This document shows, in pieces, positions 44,216 to 54,804 of a DNA stretch of 64,000 nucleotides. Position numbers and translations under genes: made by a program. The notes below the pieces were generated by a model. The model worked only from the letters and a program-made list of their open reading frames with translations. It was not told the DNA's origin and ran no database searches. How positions within the stretch are numbered: the first letter of the stretch is position 1; each line of letters starts with the position of its first letter. Source of the DNA: Symsagittifera roscoffensis. Its lineage: Eukaryota > Xenacoelomorpha > Acoela > Convolutidae. The stretch is from assembly GCF_963678635.1 (NCBI RefSeq), contig NC_087069.1, positions 45,053,448 to 45,117,447 on the forward strand, in the 5' to 3' direction.

Positions 44216-44585
44216 AGAACATACAGATGCAAAATTAGGCGCCTATCAATTGCACAGTAAGGTCTCGTAATGATGAGAAATTTTTCCCATGAAAAAGAGC
44301 AAAAAAACTATTTCACTTCAGAGCAACTTTTCTGTGTTACAAATTAACGGTCATTTGATTTCAAGTGAGCCTACAGGGTGTTAACCAACTGATTTATAAG
44401 AGAAGCAATCAGAAGTGTTTTTGCCTTTTTTCTTTTTTTTTGTTGATGCAAGGTTCGTTCCGCATTTCGCATTTCGCGAGTTCGGTTGGTCAATTAAAAC
44501 TTGTACTGTTTTACAAATCCAGAACAAACTCAGGAGTAAAAAGAGAAAAATTTCCAAAAAATAGCTTAAAAAAGAAGTGAAAACA
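44216..44585. other. Interval with a MITE-like fragment
   Basis: About 44190-44280 resembles the right half of the element at 26271-26480 (ends CACAGTAAGGTCTCGTAATG). About 44360-44385 (GAGCCTACAGGGTGTTAACC) resembles its left end at about 26278-26300. The order is swapped relative to 26 kb. No gene is seen. Confidence 0.4.
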
Positions 44586-45977
44586 AGAAAAGTGACTTAT
44601 GCATAGTTTTATCATTTCGGAATCAATTCAACTTCGCTTTTTTTCTCATAATTATCGACTATATTCTTCGAGCTAAGGCTATGCATTTATAGATATATTT
44701 TAGTATATATGATTTTTTTTCTTTAATTTTGTGCTTTTAAAATTTTTTTTTCTGGAACTAATCTCATCTTAAAAACATAATTTTTTTGTCTTGCTAAGAA
44801 CAAAATTTGTTTTAGAAATCATCGCTAGATAAAATTTTGATCATAAAAATCGAAGGTAATTTTTTTGTATGCCGAATAAAATTTTTCAAAACATATTTTC
44901 GTTCAGTTACAATCGCTCGTGCAAATAAAACTGATTGACTTTTTATAATTTATGTTGACAAAACAAAACCTTACTTCAGTCTGTTTTTTTGGACAAAATA
45001 ATTGCATAATCAGCAAAAGAAGTATTTTCAATTTTGCTCATTATTTTAATTATATTTAGTTTTTTCTTCCAGCCGGCATTGTTCTATGTGAAAATATCTC
45101 TTGCTGCGATTCCTGCAAAGTTTTTTAGGGAGTGGAAACCTTTTAAATTATTTTATTATCATTTCGTTTTATGTTAATTTTTTTTTTTAATTTCAATCAT
45201 ACCATGCTTGTTTTTTATGAACCGGAAAAACCTTAATTATAAAAGAAAAACTTAAAAAATTCAACTGAAAAGTAGTTACTCCAGAAAAGTGACTTATGCA
45301 TAGTTTTATCATTTCGGAATCAATTCAACTTCGCTTTTTTTCCCATAATTATCGACTATATTCTTCGAGCTAAGGCTATGCATTTATAGATATATTTTAG
45401 TATATATGATTTTTTTTCTTTAATTTTGTGCTTTTAAAATTTTTTTTTCTGGAACTAATCTCATCTCAAAAACATAATTTTTTTGTCTTGCTAAGAACAA
45501 AATTTGTTTTAGAAATCATCGCTAGATAAAATTTTGATCATAAAAATCGAAGGTAATTTTTTTGTATGCCGAATAAAATTTTTCAAAACATATTTTCGTT
45601 CAGTTACAATCGCTCGTGCAAATAAAACTGATTGACTTTTTATAATTTATGTTGACAAAACAAAACCTTACTTCAGTCTGTTTTTTTGGACAAAATAATT
45701 GCATAATCAGCAAAAGAAGTATTTTCAATTTTGCTCATTATTTTAATTATATTTAGTTTTTTCTTCCAGCCGGCATTGTTCTATGTGAAAATATCTCTTG
45801 CTGCGATTCCTGCAAAGTTTTTTAGGGAGTGGAAACCTTTTAAATTATTTTATTATCATTTCGTTTTATGTTAATTTTTTTTTTAATTTCAATCATACCA
45901 TGCTTGTTTTTTATGAACCGGAAAAACCTTAATTATAAAAGAAAAACTTAAAAAATTCAACTGAAAAGTAGTTACTC
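44586..45977. repeat. Near-identical 697-bp tandem duplication
   Basis: Copy 1 is 44586-45282 and copy 2 is 45283-45977, both starting AGAAAAGTGACTTATGCATA and ending TTCAACTGAAAAGTAGTTAC. By eye only about three differences occur (CTC/CCC near the start, TTA/TCA in ATCT[TC]AAAAAC, and one T fewer in a T-run). The unit holds no ORF. It is either very recent or an assembly artefact. Confidence 0.95.
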
Positions 45978-46840
45978 AATCAAGTTACTAGGTGGTTACT
46001 TAGTAATTAATTAGTGATTAGTCAGTAATTAGTAATTACTCATCTCAGCAACAAAATCTTAGCTAATTTTTGTACACAATCTTAATTGTGACAACATTAG
46101 GAATTATTTATTCTTGTTCACTTCTGGAAAAAAAACCGATTCGAGAAGGTTTAGAGTCGATGTGAGAACACATTCATGAACACGTTAATTATTGTTGATT
46201 TTAAAATGCTACATTTTGAAGCACTAGTCCTAGAAAAAAAAATTGGCGAGAAATTGTAACAACTGAACCATTATTCTGATTCACTTTTTCTTATGGAAAA
46301 AAATTCTTTCTGTTTAATATAATGATTCTGTTGATGATAAAGTCTAGAAATTTAAAAAGGAGTTTTTCGTCGATAACCGTTGTTCCTATGGTTTTCTAGC
46401 CCGTAACAAACAATCCGAGTGATTTGTTACCTTGGCGCCCAAGCGCTTGCATAAAGTGCTCACAAAAAAATAGTTTGTTTTCATGGCGTTGCAACAGCTT
46501 TTGTAGGTATATTTTAACTTTCGCCAGACAAAAATCTCAATTTTTAGTTTTTACTATTGCGGAATTTATATAAAAACTTTTTGATATGCAAAATTTGAGC
46601 AAAATAATGTCAAATTTTCACGAAGTCCTAAAAATTTTTGTGGGAAATCCGTAAAAGTATAGTTAATTGCTAAAAAAGCAGTTAATGTGGTAGTTCCATT
46701 CATTTAGTTTTTTTTTTCTATATCTAGTCGACATATATTTTAACAGACAGGTATTAACGAGGTCAATTTGTTCTTAGATAGCCGCACAGTTTGGTGTCTA
46801 TATATTCCTGGATACCAAAGGCAAGTCTTTAAACATGGTT
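45978..46840. other. AT-rich interval without recognised gene
   Basis: TTAGTNATTA strings recur at about 45985-46040 (GTTACTTAGTAATTAATTAG). Nothing else is noted. Confidence 0.4.
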
Positions 46841-47120
46841 TAAAATTTAAGTATTCCGTGGATTCCGCGTTCAAACAAATACATCGTAGTTTTTGTCGGT
46901 ACACTAGTTTTGTCGCGTATACCGCAACGAGTGAATACAGCTAGTTGTTTCGGACTCCGCAAATGTAAACGAGCTCTACAAAAATAAACGGAACGTTCTT
47001 TTTTTTGTTATATTAAACTGAACCAGTCCTTGCGTTTACAATTAAGAGCTGTAACTAGAAGTTTTGTCTATCAAATGCGGAATTTGAAAACGAGGACTCA
47101 ATTGTTAGTGGAATCCAACC
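46841..47120. repeat. GCGGAATCCGC-type repeat, copy 2, inverted relative to 43.4-44.2 kb
   Basis: GTGGATTCCGCG, TTTTTGTCGGTACACTAG, TCGCGTATACCGCAACGAGT and GACTCCGCAAATGTAAA follow the same order as the reverse complement of about 44150-44000. The 47050-47120 part (GCGGAATTTGAAAACGAGGA) continues the match to the 43850 area. Moderately diverged. Confidence 0.75.
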
Positions 47121-47365
47121 AAAAATCTTAAATCATTGTTCACGTTGAATCAGGGTTGTACCACGTTGGAATGAATGAAATTCAATAAAAAACTTCAGGA
47201 TTATAACCCATTAAAAAGATTACCTCAGTTTGTTTTCATTCTTTCTCGGAAAAATGACCAATCTACCAGTTTTTGATATCAAAAAATTTGTTTGTTTCAG
47301 GATTTGAGATCGCGGGATTTCTTTGTGGGATTTCAGAGTGTATAGTATCAGATGTTGGAGCTGAT

Positions 47366-47800
47366 CAGGGGGGGGGGGGTACTGGGAGACCCACATACAT
47401 GTACTAAGATAGAGAAAAGAACACCCGGTCTCCCACAATGATTGAAGATTGTGTTTACAGTTTGAAATGTTTAAAGATACGGATTATAATTGGTAAGATT
47501 TCAGTGTTTGTGTATGGGTAAGAGATTAATTGTGTTTTTGTGATTTGTTTGGAAATCTTGTTTCTTGCGCAAATTTTTGGCGCGGTTTTTGTAATTGGTA
47601 AAAAGCAAGGGTGTATTACCAGTAGAAAATGGAATGAAGGTAATAAATAGTTTTCCAACCCGCGTTGATTCAATGGAAAGAGTTTTTGCGCAAAAATTGA
47701 GTTTTTCAGCTAAAATTTGTTTTCTATTGTGTATCAACAAGTTAATAAAATGATTTTTCTAGCTAAAATTTTGCTGCAACCAACTGAAGTTTGAAAAAAA
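47366..47800. repeat. Poly-G-led repeat, left copy
   Basis: Starts with 12 G (47368-47379), then ACATACATG, TAAGATAG, CCGGTCTCCC, further weakly matching sequence, a TTTTTGCGCAAAA (about 47688) and GCTAAAATTTTGCTG (about 47762). The same order is found at 49825-50300, about 2.45 kb away and in the same orientation. It borders the left (3') end of the polymerase relic. Confidence 0.7.
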
Positions 47801-49330
47801 AATAATGTTATTTGAGAAGAAAAAACAATACAATGATAAGAAAGTATATAAATCACTGCATTGTATTTTAAGTTAACAGCAATTTTTTGAAAGAAAAGAA
47901 AAACAAAAACTGCTTTGAAGACAAGTTTACTACATTGCATCAGTTCTTGTAGGTTCATTGTTTTTGAACAATCTCTATCATCTTGAACTTTTGGATAAAA
48001 ATAACTAAGTCTTTTTTGTCTGTTTAAATGTTGCAATCATATGATTCACAGATCTGAACGCCCTATTGTTGATCTGAGGTTCTAGTACTCTCCTTTATTT
48101 TGCCAGGAATCCGTCTCCAGAATTTCTAGAACCCGTTTATTTTTTTTCCTTTGCTAGTAAACTTACACTTATCTGACTCCGTCATAACTGCAAACAGAAA
48201 GACTTGCTACAAAATGATAGCACTTCGGGACACCTCATAACTTCCTCAGAAAGTCCATGCTCTTGTTTATCGTTGTTCGTTTTTAAATATTGCAACACGT
48301 TCGAGGGGCAAAAATTTGATTTTGCATCCGCCGCAAAAGAATCTCTGCAGTCTTTTCCATCAGTTAATCTGAGGACATTCTCTTACCTGATTGAATAGGT
48401 GGTATTAGTTTTCTTGGCAAAGCTAAGTAAATCGAGTCTGTGTCTATTTTTAGCTCTTCAAACTTATTTGTATCACAGAAATTGTCAAAAAAAGTAAACT
48501 AGAGCTCCAACATTTTTAGGTTTGAATACTGCAGAATGAAAAACACAACAAAGATGTGTTCTCTGTGCTCAGTGGTTGGTTTCAACAACTGCAATTTGTG
48601 TAAATATTTGTCAACTGTATTCAAATACTAAAACAACAGTTCAATGATAGCTTTGTGAGTTTTTTCATCGCTTAGATAGTTTGTGACTGTGTGTATGGAT
48701 GTAATCCATGATCTGGTATCCGTAGGAGGAATTGTCTAAGAATTTTTTAAGTTTCTGGTACATCTGTTGACAGAAAATTTTAGTTTTTTCTCTTCTAGCA
48801 TCAATCAAGGAATGAACGAAGATGTTGAATTAATTTTAGGGAGATTACTGAACAAAACAGTAATTTTTGGTGCACTGCAAGCCAAATTCCAGATAACAAC
48901 TGGAGAGGCTAGTTGTAACTGATCCATCTTTATTTAGTTTGAAGCTACATATCAGCTTCCTTTGAGACCTTTTCAACATTTCGTTCACAAGTGCATAAAT
49001 TTTTTGAAGTCGGCAATATCGTTTCTTCCAACCTCTGTATTTTCAAAAAAGCTGGATTTTTGAAAACTGCAAATTTCGATTTCAGTTCATCAACCACTGT
49101 CTGGAAGGAATTGTTGAAAACTTTTTGAGGAGAATACTGAAAAAAAAGTAAATTTTAGTGCACTGCGAGAGCAGTTGCTATAGAATTTGAACAAAGGTGT
49201 TTTAACTGATCCAATTTCTTGTTTAAAGCTAGATATCAACATTCTCTGAGTATGTTTAACTTTTCATTCTCATTTGCATAATTCTTCAAATAGCCTTCAA
49301 TTTATTTATTTTTTCAATCTCATTTTTTTT
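47734..49330 (-). pseudogene. Family-B (protein-primed type) DNA polymerase relic
   Basis: Minus-strand frames spell out the palm of a protein-primed-type family-B DNA polymerase, in order. They are: LEFGLQCTKNYCFVQ (about 48890-48845); FNIFVHSLIDARRE (about 48825-48785); motif B, FLDNSSYGYQIMD (NSSYG at 48719-48733); then, one frameshift later, LSDEKTHKAI and FFILQYSNLKMLEL (about 48545-48502); and motif C, FEELKIDTDSIYLAL (DTDS at 48433-48444). After another shift come HGLSEEVMRCPEVLSFCSKS (the K-x-Y region, Tyr replaced by Phe; 48194-48211) and LSYFYPKVQDD (about 48015-47983). I see at least three frameshifts and several stops. The exonuclease half and motif A were not found. Such polymerases are carried by Maverick/Polinton elements and relatives, which prime DNA synthesis with a protein. 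Confidence 0.82.
48790..49320 (-). repeat. Internal tandem duplication within the polymerase relic
   Basis: The segment at about 48800-49000 is repeated at about 49090-49300 with an offset near 293 bases. Both copies contain the CAGTGCAC[CT]AAAA...TT[AC]CTTTTTT/ACTGTTTTGTTCAG order on the minus strand. Encoded, the upstream copy gives FQYSPQKVFNNSFQTVVDEL, parallel to FVQ-SP-N-FNIFVHSLIDAR in the downstream copy. The polymerase gene was therefore partly duplicated before or during decay. Confidence 0.6.
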
Positions 49331-49502
49331 TAAATTTGTGGAAAATTTACAAACACGATTTCGGTTAATCTGGAACAAATAAATCTCACTGATCCTAGCC
49401 ACCAAAGCTCCATGAACCAAGCTTTCTCTCTACTCACACGCCCAAATTTCCTAAAAACTATCTATCCTTTCTTTTTTGTGTACTCTTTTCGCATATCAAT
49501 CA

Positions 49503-49528
49503 TCTCTTTCTCTCTCGCTCTCTCTCTC

Positions 49529-49577
<49 letters not shown>
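49503..49577. repeat. CT microsatellite
   Basis: An almost pure CT run with rare CG or CC interruptions. The + ORF across it (49412-49657) encodes a Ser/Leu repeat and is not a gene. Confidence 0.98.
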
Positions 49578-49579
<2 letters not shown>

Positions 49580-49824
49580 TCTTCTTCTTTCCTCGCTCAA
49601 TATGCTGTTCTATTAAGGACGGACGAGCTTCTTGACAGGAACAGTAATGGTAGTTAAAATGTCAATGCTTCAAATACTGCTTTTTTAGACTAATCACAGT
49701 AGCCCTCCACGTTTAAATAAAGTAATTTTTTTTCTTTTTATCAGTTGTGAAAAATTTTCAATTTTGCAATTTGGTCTTATTTGGTAAAAACACATGGCCT
49801 AGTAGAAAAAGAGTGAGCATAATT

Positions 49825-50300
49825 GGGGGGGGGGGGGGGGGGGGTGTTGCACATCTTTTAAGATAGGGACTAGAGCATCCGGTCACTCCGCTATGTATTA
49901 AGATTGAGGATAGAGTCAGCATTGAATTAAGATAAGGAATGGACTTGATAAGGTTTTATGGATTGTTTAATGGTAAGAGGATGGTAAGAAAAATTGTCAT
50001 ATTTGTTTTGTGTAGAAGTGTCTAGAAATTTCGCGCGTAATCTAATTGGTGGATATCAAAAGCCAATTGAGTGTAGGTTGAAGAATAATGATATTATATT
50101 ACACATTGTTTCAAGCTAAGTCAATGCTAAACTTTTTTGCGCAAAATTTGAGATTTTTTTTCCAAAAAACAAGGAATTTTTTCTAAGATAACTGCAAAAC
50201 ATGATAAAGTTTGATAAATTTTGACCTAGTTACTCTTCTGTTATATGATCGTCTTCTCTAAAACTTTGCCTAGCTAAAATTTTGCTGAAGCCTAACTGAG
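49825..50300. repeat. Poly-G-led repeat, right copy
   Basis: Starts with 20 G (49825-49844), then ACATCTTTTAAGATAG, CATCCGGTCACTC, a long weakly matching middle, TTTTTTGCGCAAAA (about 50135) and GCTAAAATTTTGCTG (about 50273). Same orientation and order as 47366-47800. Together the two copies bracket the polymerase relic. Confidence 0.7.
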
Positions 50301-50640
50301 ACGCAGCTGAAACTCGGGAAAAATTGTCAAACAAATCATAAATTGAAAACTGTTACGTGCTTCATCAATTTAGAGTCAGCATCTGTCCACAACTTATGTT
50401 TTTTACGCTCTATTTTTATTTCATTACTACTTTTCTGTCCCAGATGATATCTATATTGTGCACACCAACAATTCAAAAATTGTTTTTGAAACAATTTTTG
50501 AAATCTTTCAGTAAACTTCCGTGATCCGATTTTAACTCGGAATTTTTTTGAAAAATAACAAATTTTTAGCTAAGAAAAATTTTAAATTCCTAATTCCAAG
50601 TACCTTCAATCAGTATAAATTCTGAGAATGTACAATTTTC
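50301..50640. other. AT-rich interval without recognised gene
   Basis: Contains a small inverted repeat at about 50476-50504 (CAAAAATTGTTTTTGAAACAATTTTTG). Nothing else. Confidence 0.4.
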
Positions 50641-50652
50641 AGCTAATTTACC

Positions 50653-51012
50653 ATGAACACATATTTTACTCAAGTTTTTTGTAACAATTATTATCCTAGA
50701 TTTGTTTTTGAAACAGATTTGGAGCTAATTTCCAAGTCAACTTTCAACGATATGTCTGTTTTTTATCAAAATTGGCGATTTGTACACTTTTCTACTAATG
50801 TGAATTGTTTCCGCTTCTTCAGCTGTTCTAGCCCTCAAAGAGTCTTGTTATTGCTCGAAATTACTTCTACTGCAGAGCTTTATAGTAGTTCCTCGTTGAC
50901 AAATCAAATTTTTCGAAAACTACATTATATAATGACCTACAACATTAATGCTTTTGAATGTAAATCAACGCTAAAAAGACAACTTAGTAGTAACATTGTA
51001 TCAATTAACTAA
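50653..51012 (+). CDS. Unidentified ORF, 119 codons, acceptor-like site just before ATG
   Basis: The ATG at 50653 lies about 10 bases after ACAATTTTCAG, an acceptor-like site. The protein is Ser/Asn/Phe/Tyr-rich with several Cys and a central helical part (SPQRVLLLLEITSTAELYSS), ending in a TAA. There is no signal peptide and no recognised domain. Length is well above average for open frames in this AT-rich stretch, and it is not part of a repeat I can see. It may be a small gene or an exon. Confidence 0.3.
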   Translation: MNTYFTQVFCNNYYPRFVFETDLELISKSTFNDMSVFYQNWRFVHFSTNVNCFRFFSCSSPQRVLLLLEITSTAELYSSSSLTNQIFRKLHYIMTYNINAFECKSTLKRQLSSNIVSIN

Positions 51013-51014
51013 TC

Positions 51015-52484
51015 AATTTCTTCTCCAAACTACACTTGAAAGTAATCTGATTGAAAAATCTAAACATTCCAAAATTCTACTTAATTTAGAGAACAATAGA
51101 AAAAAATCAAAAAACTTTATTGCTGTCGAAATTTGAGATTTTGATGTTCAATTGTTTCGTAGTTTATTATTTTTTACCTAAATTCAAGTACAATTTTTTC
51201 AAATTTCACAATTATTTAAATTAAATTTCATTATTTTTTCAAGTAATCATAAAAATTAATCTTTTTTTTTGTTCTCTGCTTGATTTGTTAACCCAACTTG
51301 TATGAATTTATACTCAAATCTTGTATTTTAGACGAAAATTTGTATCACTTTAACGAACGGTCACACAAAACCACGCAAAACTAGCGCCAAAAAACCCCTT
51401 CTTACTAACAACCTTCTGAACCAGATAACTGTATATTTTTTTGTTTACCCTCAGTTTATCTTTTTGAAAAGATTTTTAATTCAGAATTAAATTCATATTA
51501 ATCTGAAATTGTTCATAATCTACCACAAACATCCCATTTTCAAAAAGTATGATTCTCCATTTTAAAGCCTTCAATAATCTGCTTCGAAACACGTTACTCC
51601 AAAATTTAATCAAAAACCTTGAACAAGATAGCTAGGCAAGACAATTCAATTAGTCGACGTTTCAGAAATAACCAGTAATTTAAGAAAAATTTCAAAGACT
51701 AATACCTTTCCTCGCATTAGTTTAAATGATGCAATTTATGAACACATTTGTAAGACCAGCATTCCATTAAACTAACAACCATTGCGATTATAAGGGTAGA
51801 TTGAAAATTTTTGTGTCGACTTCCATAGAGAGTTTTACGACAATTTGAAATCGGCTGTCAGAAAGTACATATATGTGATGCTCTTTTCGAATTGGTATGA
51901 ACTTCTGTATTTAATTGGTTGTTTTGCAATCGTTTTCCATAGTTTGAATTTTTGATTAGTTAAATCAAATGAAGAAACCTGCTAGGTAAAAGAAAAACAA
52001 AACAGTTTAAATTGCTTTTTAGGTACATTTCTCTTTTATTCTGAGAAGAGTGTTTTTGCTTGATTTCTAAAAAAAGGTTTACTTAAATGAAAAAATCTGT
52101 ATCGATTGAAAGAACATTTTTGTCGCAAAGATGGTTTTGCTTCAAACAAATTAGATCTGAAAAACGTAAGCTTTCATAACATTTCACTTAATTTGCCAAA
52201 TTATAACAAAATTTCTGATACTTCAACCATAAGTACCAATACATAACGATTTTCGGGTTGGTTTTTTACTCAAGCTATATCTTATAATTTATAAACCACA
52301 ATTTATCTATTTGAAAACGCGCTAATCTATGATTACAATCAAAGAGCACTGAACAAGGATTTTCATAAAAGTGAGTAAATGTTTTATGAACATCCAGAAT
52401 TTTTGTCAAATTTTTAACACGTACATCAATTTATTCGTTTTTGATGTCTTTTTACTGCAGTTTCAACACAACATAATCCCTATA
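51015..52484. other. AT-rich interval without recognised gene
   Basis: No motif, repeat or convincing open frame. A 65-codon + frame (52371-52568) runs into the duplicated unit. Confidence 0.45.
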
Positions 52485-52732
52485 AGCTTGCTATTATTGA
52501 AGGTTTTACTGAAGCTCAAAGCTTTTTGGATCAACTTCTATAATGAATTCCACAACTTTTTAAACTAAATTGTTGCTCGAGCTGGTCTTATCATCAATCA
52601 AAAAATTTGTTCAAGGCAACATTATCAAAAAAGTTTAGAGCTCTAACTTTTTCAAGCTCAGTAAAATTTATCATTTATAGTAATGTTTTGTGCTTTTTAT
52701 TTTCAAATTTACCATTTTATAGACTACGTTCG

Positions 52733-52930
52733 AAGACTGCTGAGTGTGCTTTCCATCACCAAGTACGATAAAACTTTGACACGAAGATTACTTCTTCTTG
52801 AATTGAATAATCAGTTTGTCACTCCTATTTGAATAAAATTACAATTTGCACACTTTAAAACAACGCAGCGCTTACACATCTTTACGTGTATAGTCTCTAA
52901 CACACTCAAGGAATGCGAAATTCTCTAATC
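52733..52930 (+). pseudogene. Unidentified coding frame, copy 1 of a duplicated pair (has a stop)
   Basis: After an acceptor-like CCATTTTATAG (ends 52722) the + frame reads DYVRRLLSVLSITKYDK and on to a TGA at about 52830, where copy 2 has a TGT. The frame then continues with similar residues in both copies. An upstream piece (52530-52640), FWINFYNEFHNFLN then TAA, is likewise open in copy 2. Two stops in copy 1 that are sense codons in copy 2 suggest this copy decayed after duplication. The family is not recognised. Confidence 0.4.
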
Positions 52931-53013
52931 TATATGGTGAAGGCATCTCAAAAAGTAAAGGAATAACTTGAGAACAATTAGCAGATTTATAAAGTTCCGA
53001 AAAACTTAGCTGG

Positions 53014-53347
53014 ATGGTTACTCCTAATTTAAGATTTTCAAAAAATCAAAGGAAAACAATTGAATTTAGATATGAGCCGACCGATTGTCTTGAAGACAAG
53101 GAAAATCAGAATAAAATCAATTCAATTTGTTTAAATGAAAGAAAAACTAGACAAACACTACATAGATATGAACAAATCATTGCCGAGATCTGCTCTAATG
53201 AATTTCTTCTCCATTTTCATATCAAAAAAATCCAACTTTGCTCATAAAGAGATTGTATTTTCTCAATTGGTATCAACCAATTTAGGTCGAGCTTTTCATC
53301 TGACGCAATTTTTCAAAAAGAAATACCCAAATCAAATTCCAAATTAA
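53014..53347 (+). pseudogene. Unidentified coding-like frames in duplication copy 1
   Basis: Two overlapping + frames (53014-53247 and 53135-53347) have protein-like composition, with PNLRFSKNQRKTIEFRYEP then DCLEDKENQNK in the first and VFSQLVSTNLGRAFHLTQFF in the second. Copy 2 lacks 36 bases of the first and has further changes. The real reading, if any, switches frame. No family is recognised. Confidence 0.3.
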
Positions 53348-53429
53348 TTTTTCTTCATGAAAATGTCAAATCGATAAAATCAAATCATAAGAAAAATTTT
53401 CCAAATGTTTGACTCCAAAGGGATGTAAA

Positions 53430-54041
53430 TCAGTGAGATTTCTTCGAGCATGTATGTTTCATAGGTAAAGAAATCATTCTCTTTGTAGAAATGACGACAT
53501 CGCCTATGCAAAAAGACGTTAATGGTGAAAACTCTAAGACTTCGACTCCATGAGTAAAGACATCATTCTTAATGTAGAAGTGATATGATCTACACAATCT
53601 TCCTAATATGATAAAAATTCTAGAGTGTTCCAATAAAACTGTCAATCAATTAGAACCTAAATATATCTTTGGATTACAAATAATCATTCTTTGAAAAAAA
53701 AATTAATTAAAAAACACTTGAATACCCTTGAGTTACTCTACAAGAAAAAGTTGACTCTTTTTTGATGTTTTTGGACGTCTATATCGTCCAAAATAGAGTT
53801 GTCCCCGGTTAGGTAAAGATCTATTTAGGGAAAAATACTCAAGCGTAAAATTTACTTGTGAACCAAGTTTTAAGAAAAAAGTTTTAGAACCTACTGCAGA
53901 GATAAGCTTGAAAAGAAACGAAAAGTCCCCCGCAAGTTCTTTGTTTCTTCTATTTTCAAAGATAGTCAAGTTCAAATCCTGGATAAAATAAATTGGATTA
54001 AGATTTCCAGAGATCTTCCCTGAAATTTTCACCAACATCAA
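53430..54041 (-). other. Two minus-strand open frames in duplication copy 1
   Basis: Open frames 53430-53645 (71 codons) and 53733-54041 (102 codons) lie on the minus strand. Their encoded residues are largely kept in copy 2, but copy 2 has stops in both. High DNA identity between the copies explains the conservation, so this is not independent evidence of coding. Confidence 0.25.
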
Positions 54042-54290
54042 ATTACCCTCTCAAAGTGACAACAAAATTAGAGAACTGGACTATATACTCAATACTCAGC
54101 AGTTTCTCAATTACTATATTCAGAACATTTCAATTGGTTTGATGATAAAAATTGAAGAAAAAAATTTTTTTTTAATTTTCTTTTTCTTATTTGTTATATC
54201 GGCGATATTTACTGTTTTTTACAGCAAACAACCAAAGTTCATTAATTTTTGCAATTTACTTTGTAAAATCTTTTTACTTATTTGGAAGAT
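54022..54290 (+). pseudogene. Unidentified coding-like frame with a hydrophobic segment
   Basis: After an acceptor-like ATTTCCAG (ends about 54010; TTTTCAG in copy 2) the + frame is open for about 90 codons, with REIFPEIFTNIKL-like sequence in one frame and NKIRELDYILNTQQFLNYYI. A hydrophobic stretch follows (FFLIFFFLFVISAIFTVFYS) that could span a membrane. In copy 2 the NTQQFLNYFIQNISIGLM part is kept with conservative changes, but a 2-base deletion shifts the frame before it. Not recognised. Confidence 0.3.
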
Positions 54291-54804
54291 TTAAGTCCTC
54301 AAAAGATAAGCTATTTTTTGATTGGCTAGAACAATCTTAACAAAAAGGGAAATATTTAGGATTGGTAACGACAATTATAAAAAGTCTCTTTAACAAAAGT
54401 TTGTTTTGGAGTAGACACAACTTTTTTTTCAAAAACTCACAAGAAAGGAAGCTAAAATTCGATTGAGCACGACTACAGCCAAAATAAGTAAAATCTATTC
54501 TGATTGATTAAACCCACTTATTTATTTTGAAGATAACCCTCACTCTTAATTAAAAATCACTTTTTCAACCTAACTACCGTCATTTATCTCATCTTTCAGC
54601 TCTAAATCAAATATAATTCTCGCTTTTATTCAGTTGCTTTCTTTTTTTTCAACCTAATTCTCAATATGATTTTCTCTGTTCAGAACAACAAAACTTTTTG
54701 AACTTTTTTCTCTGGATTCGATTCAAATACAATTGCGAGACACAGCTTCGTCAATTTTTCTTATACATTTGAATCCCCAGTCCAAGTGTGGCAAATGGTC
54801 CAGG

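Larger units (their letters stand above)
52485..54755. repeat. Large direct duplication, copy 1 (copy 2 at 57505-59385)
   Basis: From TTGAAGGTTTTACTGAA (52497 against 57515) to ACAATTGCGAGACACAGCTTC (54730 against 59361) the two copies run in parallel at high identity, with an offset near 5.0 kb. About 420 bases (around 54200-54625) are absent from copy 2, and copy 1 has 36 extra bases near 53075-53110. Both copies carry stops at different places in the same open frames. Confidence 0.95.

Noticed and set aside
48188-48398. Cys-rich minus-strand frame as a ShK-type toxin-like domain
   Set aside because: The cysteine spacing does not fit ShK, and the segment is explained by the K-x-Y region of the family-B polymerase relic.
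49412-49657. Ser/Leu-rich ORF
   Set aside because: Produced by the CT microsatellite at 49503-49577.
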